This document shows positions 38,270-49,301 of a stretch of DNA of 64,000 nucleotides, piece after piece (within the stretch, counting starts at the first letter, position 1; each line of letters begins with the position of its first letter). The DNA is from Terriglobia bacterium (GTDB taxonomy: Bacteria > Acidobacteriota > Terriglobia > Bryobacterales > Bryobacteraceae), in the NCBI GenBank assembly GCA_025363475.1, contig JANYDS010000012.1:35753-99752 (forward strand). Direction: 5' to 3'. The translations under genes and the position numbers were made by a program. Below the pieces are notes generated by a model. That model had not been told where the DNA came from and ran no database searches. It worked only from the letters and a program-made list of their open reading frames with translations.

Positions 38270-39214
38270 CTACTTCAGTTCGATCACGGGGATATCGAAG
38301 TAAGCCGTATTCACGACGCCCTTTTTCTGAAACTGGAACCAGACGCGGTACACATGCTCACGAGCGAAAAAGACGTTGAATTGCAGTTCCGGCCCACCAT
38401 CCGCCACAAACGGATGGGAGTGGATCAGATCGATTAAATCATCACTCGCCGCGAGCATGTGTGCCCAGGCTCCCAGGTAAAGCTCCATCCCTTCCGATTC
38501 TTCGAGGTGAAGGAAAATACGTGTCTCTATACCGGCGATCGGTTCGGTGGGGTAGGTAGTGATGTTGACCTTCATATTCGTCATCTGCTTCGGCGAATAG
38601 TCTTTTTTGAGTTTCGGTACAGACATCGGGGTGCCTGGTACGATTACGCTTTTAGCGTTGAGCTGCGGCGTGGCGCCTTCCGGATAGAAATCGCCGAGAA
38701 TGCGGTAGAGGCCGGGACGCGGGAAAACCGTTTCGTAGCGGAATTTGTGATCGTCACCGTATTGCGGATGCACGTGCAGAAAGAAATCAAGATCCGCGCT
38801 GACCGCGAACATGTGGAAGAGTTTTTCGTGAACAATCTGGTAATGCTCTACCTGTTTGTCGTTCTCCGGGTCGTGGACAGTGAAGGTGAGGGTTTGCTTC
38901 TGGCCCACTTTCACGGGCTTGGGCGTCACTTCCAGATCCATCGGGAATTCGACAGGCTGAGGGATTCCGGCTACAAGTGTCATGCCGCACCTCGGACATT
39001 TTCCCGCTACATTAGAACGCACGTCGCGATCCATCGGACACTGATACACCAGTTCCTGTGCCCGGAGAGCGCTTCCAATTCCCGGCAGGCCGATCCGGCC
39101 AGAAACTGTCAGCGCTGCTGCCGCGAGTAAGAGTTGCCGTCTGGAAGTCCGTAAGTTATCCGTAAGCATGATGGGAAAGTTCCTGCTTATATTATGCGCT
39201 GTCCTGCGCTTCAA
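38270..39214 (-). CDS. Heavy-metal-binding-domain secreted protein (start probably 39169)
   Basis: Tat-like leader TSRRQLLLAAAALTVSG; YQCPMDRDVRSNVAGKCPRCGMTLV motif. Confidence 0.8.
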   Translation of the reverse strand: MKRRTAHNISRNFPIMLTDNLRTSRRQLLLAAAALTVSGRIGLPGIGSALRAQELVYQCPMDRDVRSNVAGKCPRCGMTLVAGIPQPVEFPMDLEVTPKPVKVGQKQTLTFTVHDPENDKQVEHYQIVHEKLFHMFAVSADLDFFLHVHPQYGDDHKFRYETVFPRPGLYRILGDFYPEGATPQLNAKSVIVPGTPMSVPKLKKDYSPKQMTNMKVNITTYPTEPIAGIETRIFLHLEESEGMELYLGAWAHMLAASDDLIDLIHSHPFVADGGPELQFNVFFAREHVYRVWFQFQKKGVVNTAYFDIPVIELK

Positions 39215-39355
39215 AGATGCGACATGAATTTAATGATTGACAAAGCGTTACAAGTTATCGAAAGTCAACTAATACTCTCGCTACTTTGTTGTCTACCGGC
39301 GACCCTGTAGTCTCCGGACGAACGTAAAGAATCCTAATTCCAAATAGGAGGGGCC

Positions 39356-41104
39356 ATGCGCACACTCTCGCGCCTGCTCGTTGTTCTATCGGTCGTAACC
39401 GGAAGTCTCTTTGCTCAGAACATGACCAGCCTCAGCGGTATTGGGCGGACCCGTCAAGAAAGACAAGTTGTTTATTTTCGGCAGCTATGAAGGCAGACGT
39501 GATGCTTCGCAGGCAGGCGCGGTTCGCATCGTTCCCAATGCCAGTTTCCGAACCGGCAACTTTACTTATGTACGCAAAGACAATACGATCGGTATCCTGA
39601 ACCCTGTGCAGATCGCGGCTGTCGACCCGCTGCATATTGGCCCGAATGCGGCGATTCTGAAGTACCTGCAGCAGTTTCCCCAGTCGAACGACACTTCCGT
39701 CGGCGACGGTTTGAATACGGCCGGATACCGCTTCAACAGCGGCTCTCCACTCAGGTACACCACGTACATCACGAGGATCGGTTACAACCTCAGCCGGAAC
39801 CACCAGATGAGCCGCGCGCTCCCAAGGGCGGATTCCCGCAGACCGCCCCCGAAATCTGGGCTATCGCGAGGAGTTTGGATGGCAAAATCAAAGCGCCTTA
39901 TACGATCAACCTGAACTTCTCCGTGGAACGGGAATTGAAGGGCGGACTGAAGGCGCAGGCAGCCTACGCAGGACGGCTTTCGCGACATTCAATTGTCGGG
40001 GATGACGTTGCTATTCCAACCAGCCTGAAAGACCCGGTCTCAGGCCAGACTTACTTCCAGGCTGCCACATTGATGATGCAGCAGGCGAATGCAGGGGTGG
40101 CCACTTCCAAGATCGCGAAACAGCCCTTCTTCGAAACTTTCTATCCTGGCTATGCAGGCGGCGGTCTCAACGCCACGCAATCGATCTATGACCAGTTCTA
40201 TACGTCGGAACCGGATGCGACTTCGGTGTTGCTCGATATCGACGGGCCGGGTTGCAGCCCCTGCGGGAAGTACGGCGCCTATCAGCAGTGGAACTCGCAG
40301 TATTCTTCGCTGGGCGTTTATCGTTCGCGCGGTTCGGGTTCCTACCACTCGCTGCAATTGAGCGCTCGGAAGCGTTTCGCGCAGGGTCTGCAATTCGATT
40401 TCAATTACACGTACTCAAAATCGATCGATCTTGCTTCCAGCCGCGAGAGTGATGGCGTAACGTTCAGCCAGATCATCAACCCATGTAACACCAGCCAGAT
40501 GCGCGCGGTTTCTGACTATGACCTGCGGCACAATATCACGGCATTTGCCATCTGGGAACGGCCGGCCGGCAAGGGTAAACCGCTCCTCGGTGGTTCCAAC
40601 CGCCTGGTTGATACCTTGATTGGCGGATGGCAGCTGAATGCCATTTACCGTCAGAGTTCAGGCTTCCCGATTGGCGTGGGGAATGGTGGTTTCTGGCCCA
40701 CGAACTGGAACATCTCAGGCTATGCGACCCAACTGGTTCCGCTTACGGCGGGTACGGTCGAGAATGCTGCGGTCAAGGGTGGCGGAGCGTACATGTTCGC
40801 CAACCCCGCGACGGCGCTGGCCGCATTCGGGCTGACTCTGCCCGGACAGAGTGGTTCGCGGAATACACTACGTGGCGACGGTATCTTCAACATTGATTCC
40901 AGCGTCAGCAAATGGTTCGTGATGCCGTGGAAAGAAAGTCAGCGGTTGCAGATCCGGGTGGAATCGTTCAACCTGACCAATTCGGTAAGGTTTGACGTCA
41001 ACACCGCCAGTCTGAACCTCGGTAACCCCAGCACTTTCGGCAAGTACAACAGCACACTGGGCAGCCCGCGCGTCATGCAGTTCGGCGCGAAGTATGTCTT
41101 CTAA
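39356..41104 (+). pseudogene. Oar-like TonB-dependent receptor, internally deleted
   Basis: Signal peptide MRTLSRLLVVLSVVTGSLFAQNMTSLSG, then LGGPVKKDKLFIFGSYEG in another frame, then GGFPQTAPEIWAIARSLDGKIKAPYTINLNFSVEREL...RVMQFGAKYVF* in another; plug/carboxypeptidase-like region missing. Confidence 0.75.
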
Positions 41105-41126
41105 CGAACTCCGATTCGGGGTTTGG

Positions 41127-42227
41127 TCAAACCGTGAAAAACGCCCGCTGGATAAACCAGTAAACCGCGAGACATCCAATCCCGGTTGAAACTGCGGGCT
41201 GGAGGCGGCTCCAGCCCGATTTCACCAGATCCTGGACCAGAGGAAAGAGCAGCAGCACAAAAGTAATCTGCCCGATCTCAACGCCCAGATTGAACGAGAA
41301 TAAAGATAGTGCCAGACTGGCCCGCGGCAGTTCCATATCGCGCAGCACGTTTGAAAATCCAAAACCGTGGACCAGACCGAAAAAGAACGTAACGTAGTAG
41401 CGCTTCATCAGGCGGAAGTCCAGTAAGTTTTCCGCCGCGATGTAAAGGATGCTGAGGGCGATCAGCGATTCGGTCAGCCTGGTGGGCAGCACGATTACAT
41501 TGAACGTTGCCAGAGCCAGAGTAATGCTGTGAGCCAGGGTAAACGAGGTTACGATTTTCACCAGTGAACCGGCGGTCGCCGTTACCACCAGCAAGCCCAG
41601 CAGAAAGGCCAGGTGATCGTACCCGGTAAAAATATGCTCCACACCCAGCAGCGTGAACTTCCACAGCGTTTGTAGTTTGGTGGCATTCACGCCCGTAAAT
41701 GTCGCACGGGGCGACCGTGCATCCAGAATTCCTTCATGCAGCGTGCCGTTCAGCATTACGCTCATCAGGTGCTGATGACCCGGCGGCATCACTTCATGAA
41801 GCGTCGATTCCACTTCGAGTGTTGTAACGTCCGAGGGAAAAAGATAGAGGATTTCAAGCCGCACCACGTGCCCGTCAATCAGAACATATTTGCCTCGCGC
41901 TACCGTAACGGGCTGGTCCGGACCAAGAACTTTGTAGTGCCGCCGGGCCGAATCGAAAATATTGCCGATGACCGCGTCCAGCTCGGGGATGGTGATGCGC
42001 CCGCCGTCGTGCAAGCCGATTGCAGGGTCCTTCAAATCTCTTAAATTCAGCACCAGCGCGACCTTCACTTCGCGGTCGTGTACCTCTACCCGCGATTCCG
42101 TCCGCGCCATATCGTGCGCCTGCACAACATGAGTTCCGGCGGCTGCCAGAAGCAGCACGACAAAGCAAAAACGGATGATGGTACCTGTCAGGGAATCTGT
42201 TCCACTTTCACGGCCGTGCCGTAACAA
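41127..42227 (-). CDS. HupE/UreJ family protein with N-terminal extracytoplasmic domain
   Basis: GVEHIFTGYDHLAFLLGLLVVTATAGSLVKIVTSFTLAHSITLALA...FFFGLVHGFGFSNVL. Confidence 0.88.
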   Translation of the reverse strand: MLRHGRESGTDSLTGTIIRFCFVVLLLAAAGTHVVQAHDMARTESRVEVHDREVKVALVLNLRDLKDPAIGLHDGGRITIPELDAVIGNIFDSARRHYKVLGPDQPVTVARGKYVLIDGHVVRLEILYLFPSDVTTLEVESTLHEVMPPGHQHLMSVMLNGTLHEGILDARSPRATFTGVNATKLQTLWKFTLLGVEHIFTGYDHLAFLLGLLVVTATAGSLVKIVTSFTLAHSITLALATFNVIVLPTRLTESLIALSILYIAAENLLDFRLMKRYYVTFFFGLVHGFGFSNVLRDMELPRASLALSLFSFNLGVEIGQITFVLLLFPLVQDLVKSGWSRLQPAVSTGIGCLAVYWFIQRAFFTV

Positions 42228-42523
42228 AGCACTTCGGTAACGCCCTGCATCAATTCCGTGGCATCGTAACGAACGCCAATAATGGCGTCTGCCCCCACAT
42301 CATTTGCGTGCGCCATGAGCCGTGCAAAAGCATCTCCACGGGTGCGTTCGCACAGGCTGGAAAACAGCGTGATGTCTCCACCAACAAGGGTCTGAAGACT
42401 TGCGCCGATGCTGCCCAGCACGGAGCGTGAACGCACGACAATTCCGCGCACAATGCCAAGGTTCCTTGTAATTCGGTAGCCGGCGATTTCAAAAGCGCTT
42501 GTCGTCATTTCATGCTGAATCAT
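42188..42523 (-). CDS. YbjQ family (UPF0145/DUF74) protein
   Basis: IAGYRITRNLGIVRGIVVRSRSVLGSIGASLQTLVGGDITLF...ADAIIGVRYDATELMQGVTEVLCYGTAVKVE. Confidence 0.9.
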   Translation of the reverse strand: MIQHEMTTSAFEIAGYRITRNLGIVRGIVVRSRSVLGSIGASLQTLVGGDITLFSSLCERTRGDAFARLMAHANDVGADAIIGVRYDATELMQGVTEVLCYGTAVKVEQIP

Positions 42524-43859
42524 ATTTCCGATAAGCCTCGTCCAGTAATTCCACTACATGCGCCACCCGCATTTCACCGCCGTGTTTGCGGATCCCTGCT
42601 TGCAACTGGATCATACAGCCTGGATTCGCCGTTGCCACCACCTGCGCTTTCGTCGCATTCACGTTGACCATCTTGCTCTTGAGAATGTCCATGGAAAGCT
42701 CGGTGTGCAGTACGTTGTAAATTCCCGCGCTGCCACAACAGATATCGGCCATCGGCATCTCACGGAACTCAAGGCCGGGTATCCGCCGCAGCAGTTCACG
42801 CGGGGCATTGCGAATCTTCTGGCCGTGCGTGAGGTGGCATGAATCCTGATAGGTCACCGTCTGTTCGAGCAGTCCGAAATTCCGGTTTAGCGGGATCGAA
42901 ACCAGGAACTCCGTCACATCTTTCATCAGGCTTTTGAAGGTGCGTGCGCGCTCGGCATATTCCGCATCATGCTCCAGCAGTTCGTCGTATTCCTTAAGCG
43001 TGGAGCCACAGCCTGCGGCGTTGGTAATGATCGCGTCAAAACCGCCGCCCAGCACAGCATCGATATTGTTCCGCGCCAGTTTGCGGGCTTCATCGCGGAT
43101 TCCCGCATGAACGTGCAGTGCCCCGCAGCAGCCCTGCCCCTGGGGGACCACAACTTCACAGCCGTTTTTTTGCAGCACCCGGATCGTGGCTTCGTTCAAG
43201 CGCGCGAACGCTATGTTCGCGATGCACCCGGCCATCATTGCCACTCGATATTTCTGTTCGCCTTCAGCGGGAAAAGTGCGGCCAATCTGCCGGAAAAAGA
43301 AAGGAATTTCTACGGTCGGCGTGAGGGCTTCGCGAGCACTGAGTCCGCCGATAAGGCGCAACAAGCCCGAGGCGCGTATCAGTTTCTGCAAACCCGAAAC
43401 CTGGTACGCGTACAGACCGATTCCCGCGCCGGTCAGCAGCGTCGGCGAAGGCAACAGTTTGCGAAAAACGAAATTGCGTACGGTGCGGGCAAGCCACGGG
43501 CGCTCGGTCCGGGCCTCGATATCAGCGCGCGCCGCTTCCACCAGCTTGCCGTACTGCACACCCGACGGGCATGCAGTTTCGCAGCCCCGGCAGGCCAGGC
43601 ACAGGTCAATGTGTTCGCGGTAGGAATCTGAAACCGGCTGCCCTTCCGCAACCTGCACCATTTGATAAATGCGCCCGCGCGGCGAATCCATCTCGACGCC
43701 CAGTTCCCGGTAAGTGGGACACGCGTTCAGGCACAGGCCGCAGTGAACACATTTGTCGAGATCCGCCAGCAGCGGCGCATCGGGACTGGTGCCCGCCAGA
43801 ATCACAGGTTTAGATACGGCCAAAGAGTCGCCCCCGGTTGAGCAGATTGTTGGGATCAA
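42510..43859 (-). CDS. glcF: Glycolate oxidase iron-sulfur subunit
   Basis: CVHCGLCLNACPTYRELGVEMDSPRGRIYQM; CLACRGCETACPSGVQYG; CCG-domain motifs. Confidence 0.93.
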   Translation of the reverse strand: MIPTICSTGGDSLAVSKPVILAGTSPDAPLLADLDKCVHCGLCLNACPTYRELGVEMDSPRGRIYQMVQVAEGQPVSDSYREHIDLCLACRGCETACPSGVQYGKLVEAARADIEARTERPWLARTVRNFVFRKLLPSPTLLTGAGIGLYAYQVSGLQKLIRASGLLRLIGGLSAREALTPTVEIPFFFRQIGRTFPAEGEQKYRVAMMAGCIANIAFARLNEATIRVLQKNGCEVVVPQGQGCCGALHVHAGIRDEARKLARNNIDAVLGGGFDAIITNAAGCGSTLKEYDELLEHDAEYAERARTFKSLMKDVTEFLVSIPLNRNFGLLEQTVTYQDSCHLTHGQKIRNAPRELLRRIPGLEFREMPMADICCGSAGIYNVLHTELSMDILKSKMVNVNATKAQVVATANPGCMIQLQAGIRKHGGEMRVAHVVELLDEAYRKYDSA

Positions 43860-44970
43860 ACATATGTTTTACCTGCTCCATGATCGCAAAATCGGCACCA
43901 GGTTCGGGCCACAATACCAGCTTGCTTTTCGCCGCTTCGGTTGAGAATTCAATGACTGCTTTCCAGCCGCGTTTATTCGCTGCCGCTGCGCAGCGTGCCG
44001 CATTTTCGGGGCGGCTGAACCAGCCTCGCACCACGCCTGAAGCCGCATGAGCGTGGCCCGGCGCGTCAATGGATTCAAGTGCGGCTGCGCAATCAGTGAT
44101 CGATGTGGAAAGGCGAACCACTGCGCCTTCCTCAAACTTGTCGAGGAACTTCGGCGTTACTTCGTTCAGTGCATTGGAGAGGTGCCGCTCTTCTTCAAGG
44201 GTCAGCGCGCGGCCGGGGCCGAAGGCACCAGCCTCCCGCAGGGAACGCTCAATCACGGCCTCATTACCTGCGAACTGGATAGCCAGAGTGAAAGACTTCA
44301 GCATCAGCTGTGCCGAAAGCACCGGGTTCAGCAACTCCACGGCCACCGGGTTCAGAACGCCGCGGATGGCAGCATCGCGGGCCTCCATCGCTGATTTCAA
44401 ATCCCCAAATGTGAGCAGAATCGTGCGCGAGAGTTTCGGCAGCGGCGTCAGTTTGAAGTTGACCGAAGCGATTCCTGCCAGGGTGCCGAACGACCCGATC
44501 ATGAGTTTGCCCATATCGAGTCCGGCGACGTTCTTAACCACCATGCCGCCGGTATCAACCAGTTTGCCGTCCATGGTGGCGAATTTCATGCCGATCACGA
44601 GGTCGCGGGCCGTGCCATACAACTTGCGCCGCGCGCCACTGATGTTCGCAGCAATCATGCCGCCCACGGTGGCCTGATTGCCATAGGGGCCATCCAGCGG
44701 AATCATCTGGCCATTGCGTGCCAGTTCCGCGTTTAGATCAGTGAACGGCATACCCGCTTCCACACTGATGGTTAAATCGCGGGGCTCATACTGCAGAATG
44801 CGGCTCATCCCGGCGGTGGAAATACTTACATCCGCAGGTGAGGACGGCCCTGCCATCAGACGTTTGGAAGCGTTGCCGAAGAGTTCTATGGAGAGCTTGC
44901 GCGCACTGGCGGAGGCAAGCGCTTCACGGAGTTCTTCGGCATTCGCAGGACGCAATAAATTACCGGGCAA
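43810..44970 (-). CDS. glcE: Glycolate oxidase FAD-binding subunit
   Basis: FAD_binding_4 pattern, immediately upstream of glcF. Confidence 0.88.
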   Translation of the reverse strand: MPGNLLRPANAEELREALASASARKLSIELFGNASKRLMAGPSSPADVSISTAGMSRILQYEPRDLTISVEAGMPFTDLNAELARNGQMIPLDGPYGNQATVGGMIAANISGARRKLYGTARDLVIGMKFATMDGKLVDTGGMVVKNVAGLDMGKLMIGSFGTLAGIASVNFKLTPLPKLSRTILLTFGDLKSAMEARDAAIRGVLNPVAVELLNPVLSAQLMLKSFTLAIQFAGNEAVIERSLREAGAFGPGRALTLEEERHLSNALNEVTPKFLDKFEEGAVVRLSTSITDCAAALESIDAPGHAHAASGVVRGWFSRPENAARCAAAANKRGWKAVIEFSTEAAKSKLVLWPEPGADFAIMEQVKHMFDPNNLLNRGRLFGRI

Positions 44971-44994
44971 TCCACTACTCTAGCCCAGTGCTGG

Positions 44995-45285
44995 TCAGGC
45001 ACCACCCAGAAATGAGATATAGCCATCGTAAACCCAGACACAGACCATGCCCAGCGCGGCCAGACCCCAGACCATGCTCACCGTTTTGATCATTGAATTC
45101 AGGTGCTCGACTTTGGCGACCACCTCGCGTTGTTCGGCCGCCATGGAAGCATGGGCTGCATCGAGTATGACGATATTTTCTTCCCGGAAACCGGTTAGAT
45201 AACGCCACATGAAGAGTGCCGCGAGCACTGCCGTGATCGCGCCCCAGATTATTAAGAGCAAGTTAGGAAAAGCAAATCCAGTCAT
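44995..45285 (-). CDS. Hypothetical membrane protein
   Basis: Two TM segments flanking an amphipathic helical region; clean start. Confidence 0.6.
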   Translation of the reverse strand: MTGFAFPNLLLIIWGAITAVLAALFMWRYLTGFREENIVILDAAHASMAAEQREVVAKVEHLNSMIKTVSMVWGLAALGMVCVWVYDGYISFLGGA

Positions 45286-45337
45286 GTCTCACCATCCGGT
45301 TCGATTGAATCACCATGCGATGCCGGTGTCAATGGGC

Positions 45338-46207
45338 CTAATATTGACCGCGCGGGGGCGACGTGGATTTCAGCGTGCCCGCGAAGACTTCCCGTACGGA
45401 GTCATAGCGAATGTTGTATTCAAGTAGCGGGTAGTTGTACTCACGGAGATCCTGCTGATACTGCCAGTGCCCAGGCTCGGTTGGCGGTTTGATGAAAAAA
45501 TCCTGGACCCAGATCGCAGTCGTGCTTTCCGGGCTGCCGTTCGGCACGGTCTTATTGCCGCCATCTTCACCCAGCATCAAATAGTCGGTGATTTTCATTT
45601 CAAGTTGATAGCGGATGACGCGGTCCTGTCTCACACTGTAGCCGGTCAGCATGGTTTGCAGCGATGAGCAGGATTCAGCTTCGAGGAAACGAATTTCGAG
45701 CGGGAGACCATCTCCATTCACGTCACTCAAGGTGAGCAGGGCGGGTTTGCCCTCGGTACCTTTCGCGACACCGGGGACAGAATAGAGGCCGGGCAGAATT
45801 CGGTAGGGAAGATTGAAAGTGTCGGGACCGCGGCCCGGATGCTGAATCTTTTCCGTACTGATGAGTTGCCCGGTGGCAGTATCGGCAACCGAAAAGCGCG
45901 TGGGGCCTGAGTAATAGCTGCCGAGAGTGGTTTCGGGGCAGCTATAGGGGTGCGCGGCTGAGTCGTGACCGCGGTCATGCTTCTGCGGAGCAATCATCCA
46001 GAGAATCAGTTCACGGTTCTTGTGGATGGCTTCAGGAACAGGAACGCGCTCGACTATCAGAGCGTTGGCGGGCAGAGCGTTGGCAGGCAGAGCGTTGGCG
46101 GGAAGGCTCGATTGCGCAAAAAGCACGCTGCTAAATGCAAACGCCGCACTCATAAAAATTTTGCAGACAGATTTAGCCACAGGGTCTACCCATATTGTTC
46201 CATGCAA
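45338..46207 (-). CDS. Hypothetical secreted protein with LPANA repeats
   Basis: N-terminal hydrophobic segment then LPANALPANALPANAL; rest unknown. Confidence 0.6.
   Translation of the reverse strand: MHGTIWVDPVAKSVCKIFMSAAFAFSSVLFAQSSLPANALPANALPANALIVERVPVPEAIHKNRELILWMIAPQKHDRGHDSAAHPYSCPETTLGSYYSGPTRFSVADTATGQLISTEKIQHPGRGPDTFNLPYRILPGLYSVPGVAKGTEGKPALLTLSDVNGDGLPLEIRFLEAESCSSLQTMLTGYSVRQDRVIRYQLEMKITDYLMLGEDGGNKTVPNGSPESTTAIWVQDFFIKPPTEPGHWQYQQDLREYNYPLLEYNIRYDSVREVFAGTLKSTSPPRGQY
46058..46102 (+). repeat. Three 15-bp tandem repeats
   Basis: cagagcgttggcggg/cagagcgttggcagg/cagagcgttggcggg. Confidence 0.9.
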
Positions 46208-46285
46208 GGTTCAACAATGTTCCGTGCCGGGCAAATTGCGCTGGCCGCGACATTGCTACACTGAGGTGCGTTTTGGCCCTTTAAA

Positions 46286-46501
46286 ATGTCCCGACAAACT
46301 TTAAGCACTCTTCTTCTCGCCGGTATTTTTCTTTTTGTGACACTGGCCCTGGTCACGCTCATTCCTCACGAGAACAAGATGGTGAGTGATCTGGGGTATC
46401 ACACGCTGTGTCCATTTGCTCCGTATAGTACGCTCTCGCTCCTGTTTCTTGCGGGTCTGGCGTGGGGCGTGCGGCAGCATGTCGAGTCCCAGCAAGCCTG
46501 A
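46286..46501 (+). CDS. Small hypothetical membrane protein
   Basis: Two hydrophobic segments, ATG start. Confidence 0.5.
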   Translation: MSRQTLSTLLLAGIFLFVTLALVTLIPHENKMVSDLGYHTLCPFAPYSTLSLLFLAGLAWGVRQHVESQQA

Positions 46502-46555
46502 GCTGACCGCCGCAGGTGTCGGCTCGTGCACTTGACGCAAAAGTCATATAGTTGA

Positions 46556-48826
46556 GTGATGGCCAAAGTAAAGCGGCGTCATTTTATCCGTTATATTGCG
46601 GGGACGGTTGGTGGGCTGGCGATCGGATGGTCTCTGCTGCCACCCCGTCAGCGCCTGACACCCGGAGACCCGTTGCCTGTTGCACCGGGCCAGGTAGCGC
46701 TTAACGGCTGGGTGAAGATTTCGCCTGACGACACAGTGACGGTAGTGATGTCGCAGGCGGAGATGGGACAGGGTATTCATACCAGCCTGGCCATGCTGCT
46801 GGCGGATGAGATGGACGCCAGTTGGGACCGCGTGAAGCTGGAGCAATCCACGCTGGACAAAATTTACAACAATCAGGCCGAAATTCTGGATGCGCTGCCC
46901 TTCCAGCCCGATGAGAATGGCTATGGCAAGCGCGCGGCACGGTGGATGGTGGCTAAGATTGTCCGCGAAGTTCCCGGAGCAATGGGCACTGGCGGATCTT
47001 CCAGCGTGAATGATTTGTGGTTGCCCATGCGTGAGGCCGGCGCTTCGGCACGGGCAGCGCTGATTGCCGCTGCGACGGATACGTGGAAGGTGCCAGTGAA
47101 CGAATGCCGCGCAGAAGCGGGCCGCGTAATTCATACTTCCGGCAAGAGCGCTTCCTATGGCGAACTGGCCGCGCGGGCGGGGCAACTGGGTGTGCCGAAA
47201 AATGTGGCATTGAAAGACCCTTCAGCATTTAAACTCATTGGCAAGCCCGTGAAGCGCCTCGATAACCCGGGCAAGATCAATGGCGCGGCCATTTACAGCC
47301 TGGATATGCTGCCGCCGGGTCTGCTCTATGCGAGCGTGAAGATGTGCCCCACGCTGGGCGGCAAAGTTACGCGCTTTGACGGCTCGGCTGCACAGGCGTT
47401 GCCTGGTGTGCGCAAGGTAGTGAAGCTTGAGCCATATGCCGGCGGCCTGGCAAGTTATGGTGCAGGTACGGGCGGCGTGGCGGTGATTGCGGATACGCCG
47501 TTTCATGCGATGCGCGCCGTAGAGAAAGTATCGGTGGAGTGGGATCACGGTCCCGCGGCCGGGCTTTCGAGTCGGGACGCGATCAACGCGCTGTCGCAGG
47601 CACTCGACAAAAATGCCGGCAAAGTTCATTTCTCGCACGGGGATTCGGAAGGAGCGATGAAGGGGGCTGCGAAGACGATTACGGCTGAGTATCGTGCTCC
47701 GTTTCTGGCGCACGCGACGATGGAACCAATGAACTGCACCGTGCAATTCAAAGATGGCGCTGCCACTGTGTGGGCTCCAGCGCAGGGTCCGGCATTCGCA
47801 GTGAATGCCGTGGCTGGCGTACTGGGAATCAAGGCCAGCAAGGTGAAGCTGATTATTCCGCAGTTGGGCGGAGGCTTTGGGCGGCGCACCTTTGTGGATG
47901 CAGTGTCGCAGGCTGCGGCCATCGCGAAAGAAGCGGATGGCTTGCCGGTACAGACCTTCTGGTCGCGCGAAGAAGACATGACGCACGACTATTACCGGCC
48001 AGCGTTTGTTTCGCGACATAAGGCCGGGTTTGATGCGCAGGGGAAGCTGGTGGCGTGGCAGGCTGCGACCGCAGGCTCCAGCATGGGCGCGCCTTCTTTC
48101 ATTGATGGTTCGAGCAAAGGCGCGGCAGATACCGGGTATGGATTTTTGAATGCACGCGTTACGCATCAAGGTACGGATTCGCTGGTGCCAGTGGGTATCT
48201 GGCGGTCCGTTGGCCATTCGTATAACGCTTTCTTTACCGAGAGTTTTATTGATGAAGCGGCTGCGGCCGCGGGTCAGGACCCGGTGGCTTTCCGTGAAAA
48301 TTTGCTGAAAGACAACCCTCGGCTGCTGCGCGTGTTGAAGCGTGCGGCAGAGCTTTCAGGCTGGGGGCAGCCGCTTGCGCCTGCGCCGGACGGGGCAAAG
48401 ACAGCGAGGGGGATTGCGCTGCATCCGTGCTTCGGCAGTGTGATTGCGAATGTTGCGGAGGTTTCGGTTGGCGAGGGCCGAAAGATTCGTGTTCACCGCG
48501 TTGTTTGCGTACTGGATTGCGGATTTCCGCTGAATCCCAACCTGATTAAGCAGCAGATGGAAGGCGGAATTGTGTTTGGTCTTTCTGCTGCGCTGCAGGG
48601 CGAGATCACTGTAGAAAAGGGGCAAGTTCAGCAGAAGAATTTCGACACCTATGCTCCGCTGCGGATGCGTGATTGTCCTGTGATTGAGACGGATATTCTT
48701 GCGAGTGCGGAACATCCGGGCGGTGTGGGCGAGACGGGTACGCCAACGATTGCTCCGGCTGTTGCCAATGCTGTCTTTGCGCTCACAGGACAGCGACTGC
48801 GTTCACTGCCGTTGAAGCTCGTTTAA
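46556..48826 (+). CDS. Xanthine dehydrogenase-family molybdopterin-binding subunit (isoquinoline 1-oxidoreductase beta-like)
   Basis: Tat-like leader; [23 protein letters not shown]...GGGFGRR...[31 protein letters not shown]. Confidence 0.93.
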   Translation: MMAKVKRRHFIRYIAGTVGGLAIGWSLLPPRQRLTPGDPLPVAPGQVALNGWVKISPDDTVTVVMSQAEMGQGIHTSLAMLLADEMDASWDRVKLEQSTLDKIYNNQAEILDALPFQPDENGYGKRAARWMVAKIVREVPGAMGTGGSSSVNDLWLPMREAGASARAALIAAATDTWKVPVNECRAEAGRVIHTSGKSASYGELAARAGQLGVPKNVALKDPSAFKLIGKPVKRLDNPGKINGAAIYSLDMLPPGLLYASVKMCPTLGGKVTRFDGSAAQALPGVRKVVKLEPYAGGLASYGAGTGGVAVIADTPFHAMRAVEKVSVEWDHGPAAGLSSRDAINALSQALDKNAGKVHFSHGDSEGAMKGAAKTITAEYRAPFLAHATMEPMNCTVQFKDGAATVWAPAQGPAFAVNAVAGVLGIKASKVKLIIPQLGGGFGRRTFVDAVSQAAAIAKEADGLPVQTFWSREEDMTHDYYRPAFVSRHKAGFDAQGKLVAWQAATAGSSMGAPSFIDGSSKGAADTGYGFLNARVTHQGTDSLVPVGIWRSVGHSYNAFFTESFIDEAAAAAGQDPVAFRENLLKDNPRLLRVLKRAAELSGWGQPLAPAPDGAKTARGIALHPCFGSVIANVAEVSVGEGRKIRVHRVVCVLDCGFPLNPNLIKQQMEGGIVFGLSAALQGEITVEKGQVQQKNFDTYAPLRMRDCPVIETDILASAEHPGGVGETGTPTIAPAVANAVFALTGQRLRSLPLKLV

Positions 48827-48848
48827 TTTACCGCGGGAGAAAATCGCC

Positions 48849-49301
48849 ATGCTTACGATAAAAATTAACGGCCAGGATACTGCGGTAAATGCCGAGCCGG
48901 ACACTCCGCTGCTATGGGTGCTGCGGGGTGAACTGAAACTAGTGGGGACGAAATACGGCTGCGGCCAGGCGCTTTGTGGCGCTTGCATGGTCCATCTCGA
49001 TGACGAGGCGGTGCACTCCTGCGTGACGCCGGTTTCGGCAGTGGGGACCCGTTCCGTCACTACAATTGAAGGCTTGCAGGGGAACGAGGCCGATGCACTG
49101 CGACACGCATGGACGGATATTGATGTGGTGCAGTGCGGGTATTGTCAGAGCGGGCAGATCATGTCCGCGTGTGCTTTGTTGAAGAAGACGCCGCAGCCCA
49201 CTGACGCCGATGTCGACGCGGCGATGAACGGAAATATTTGCCGGTGCGGCACCTATCCACGAATTCGCGCGGCAATTCATATGGCTGCGGGGAGCAGATA
49301 G
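48849..49301 (+). CDS. (2Fe-2S)-binding small subunit, IorA-like
   Basis: [53 protein letters not shown]. Confidence 0.95.
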   Translation: MLTIKINGQDTAVNAEPDTPLLWVLRGELKLVGTKYGCGQALCGACMVHLDDEAVHSCVTPVSAVGTRSVTTIEGLQGNEADALRHAWTDIDVVQCGYCQSGQIMSACALLKKTPQPTDADVDAAMNGNICRCGTYPRIRAAIHMAAGSR

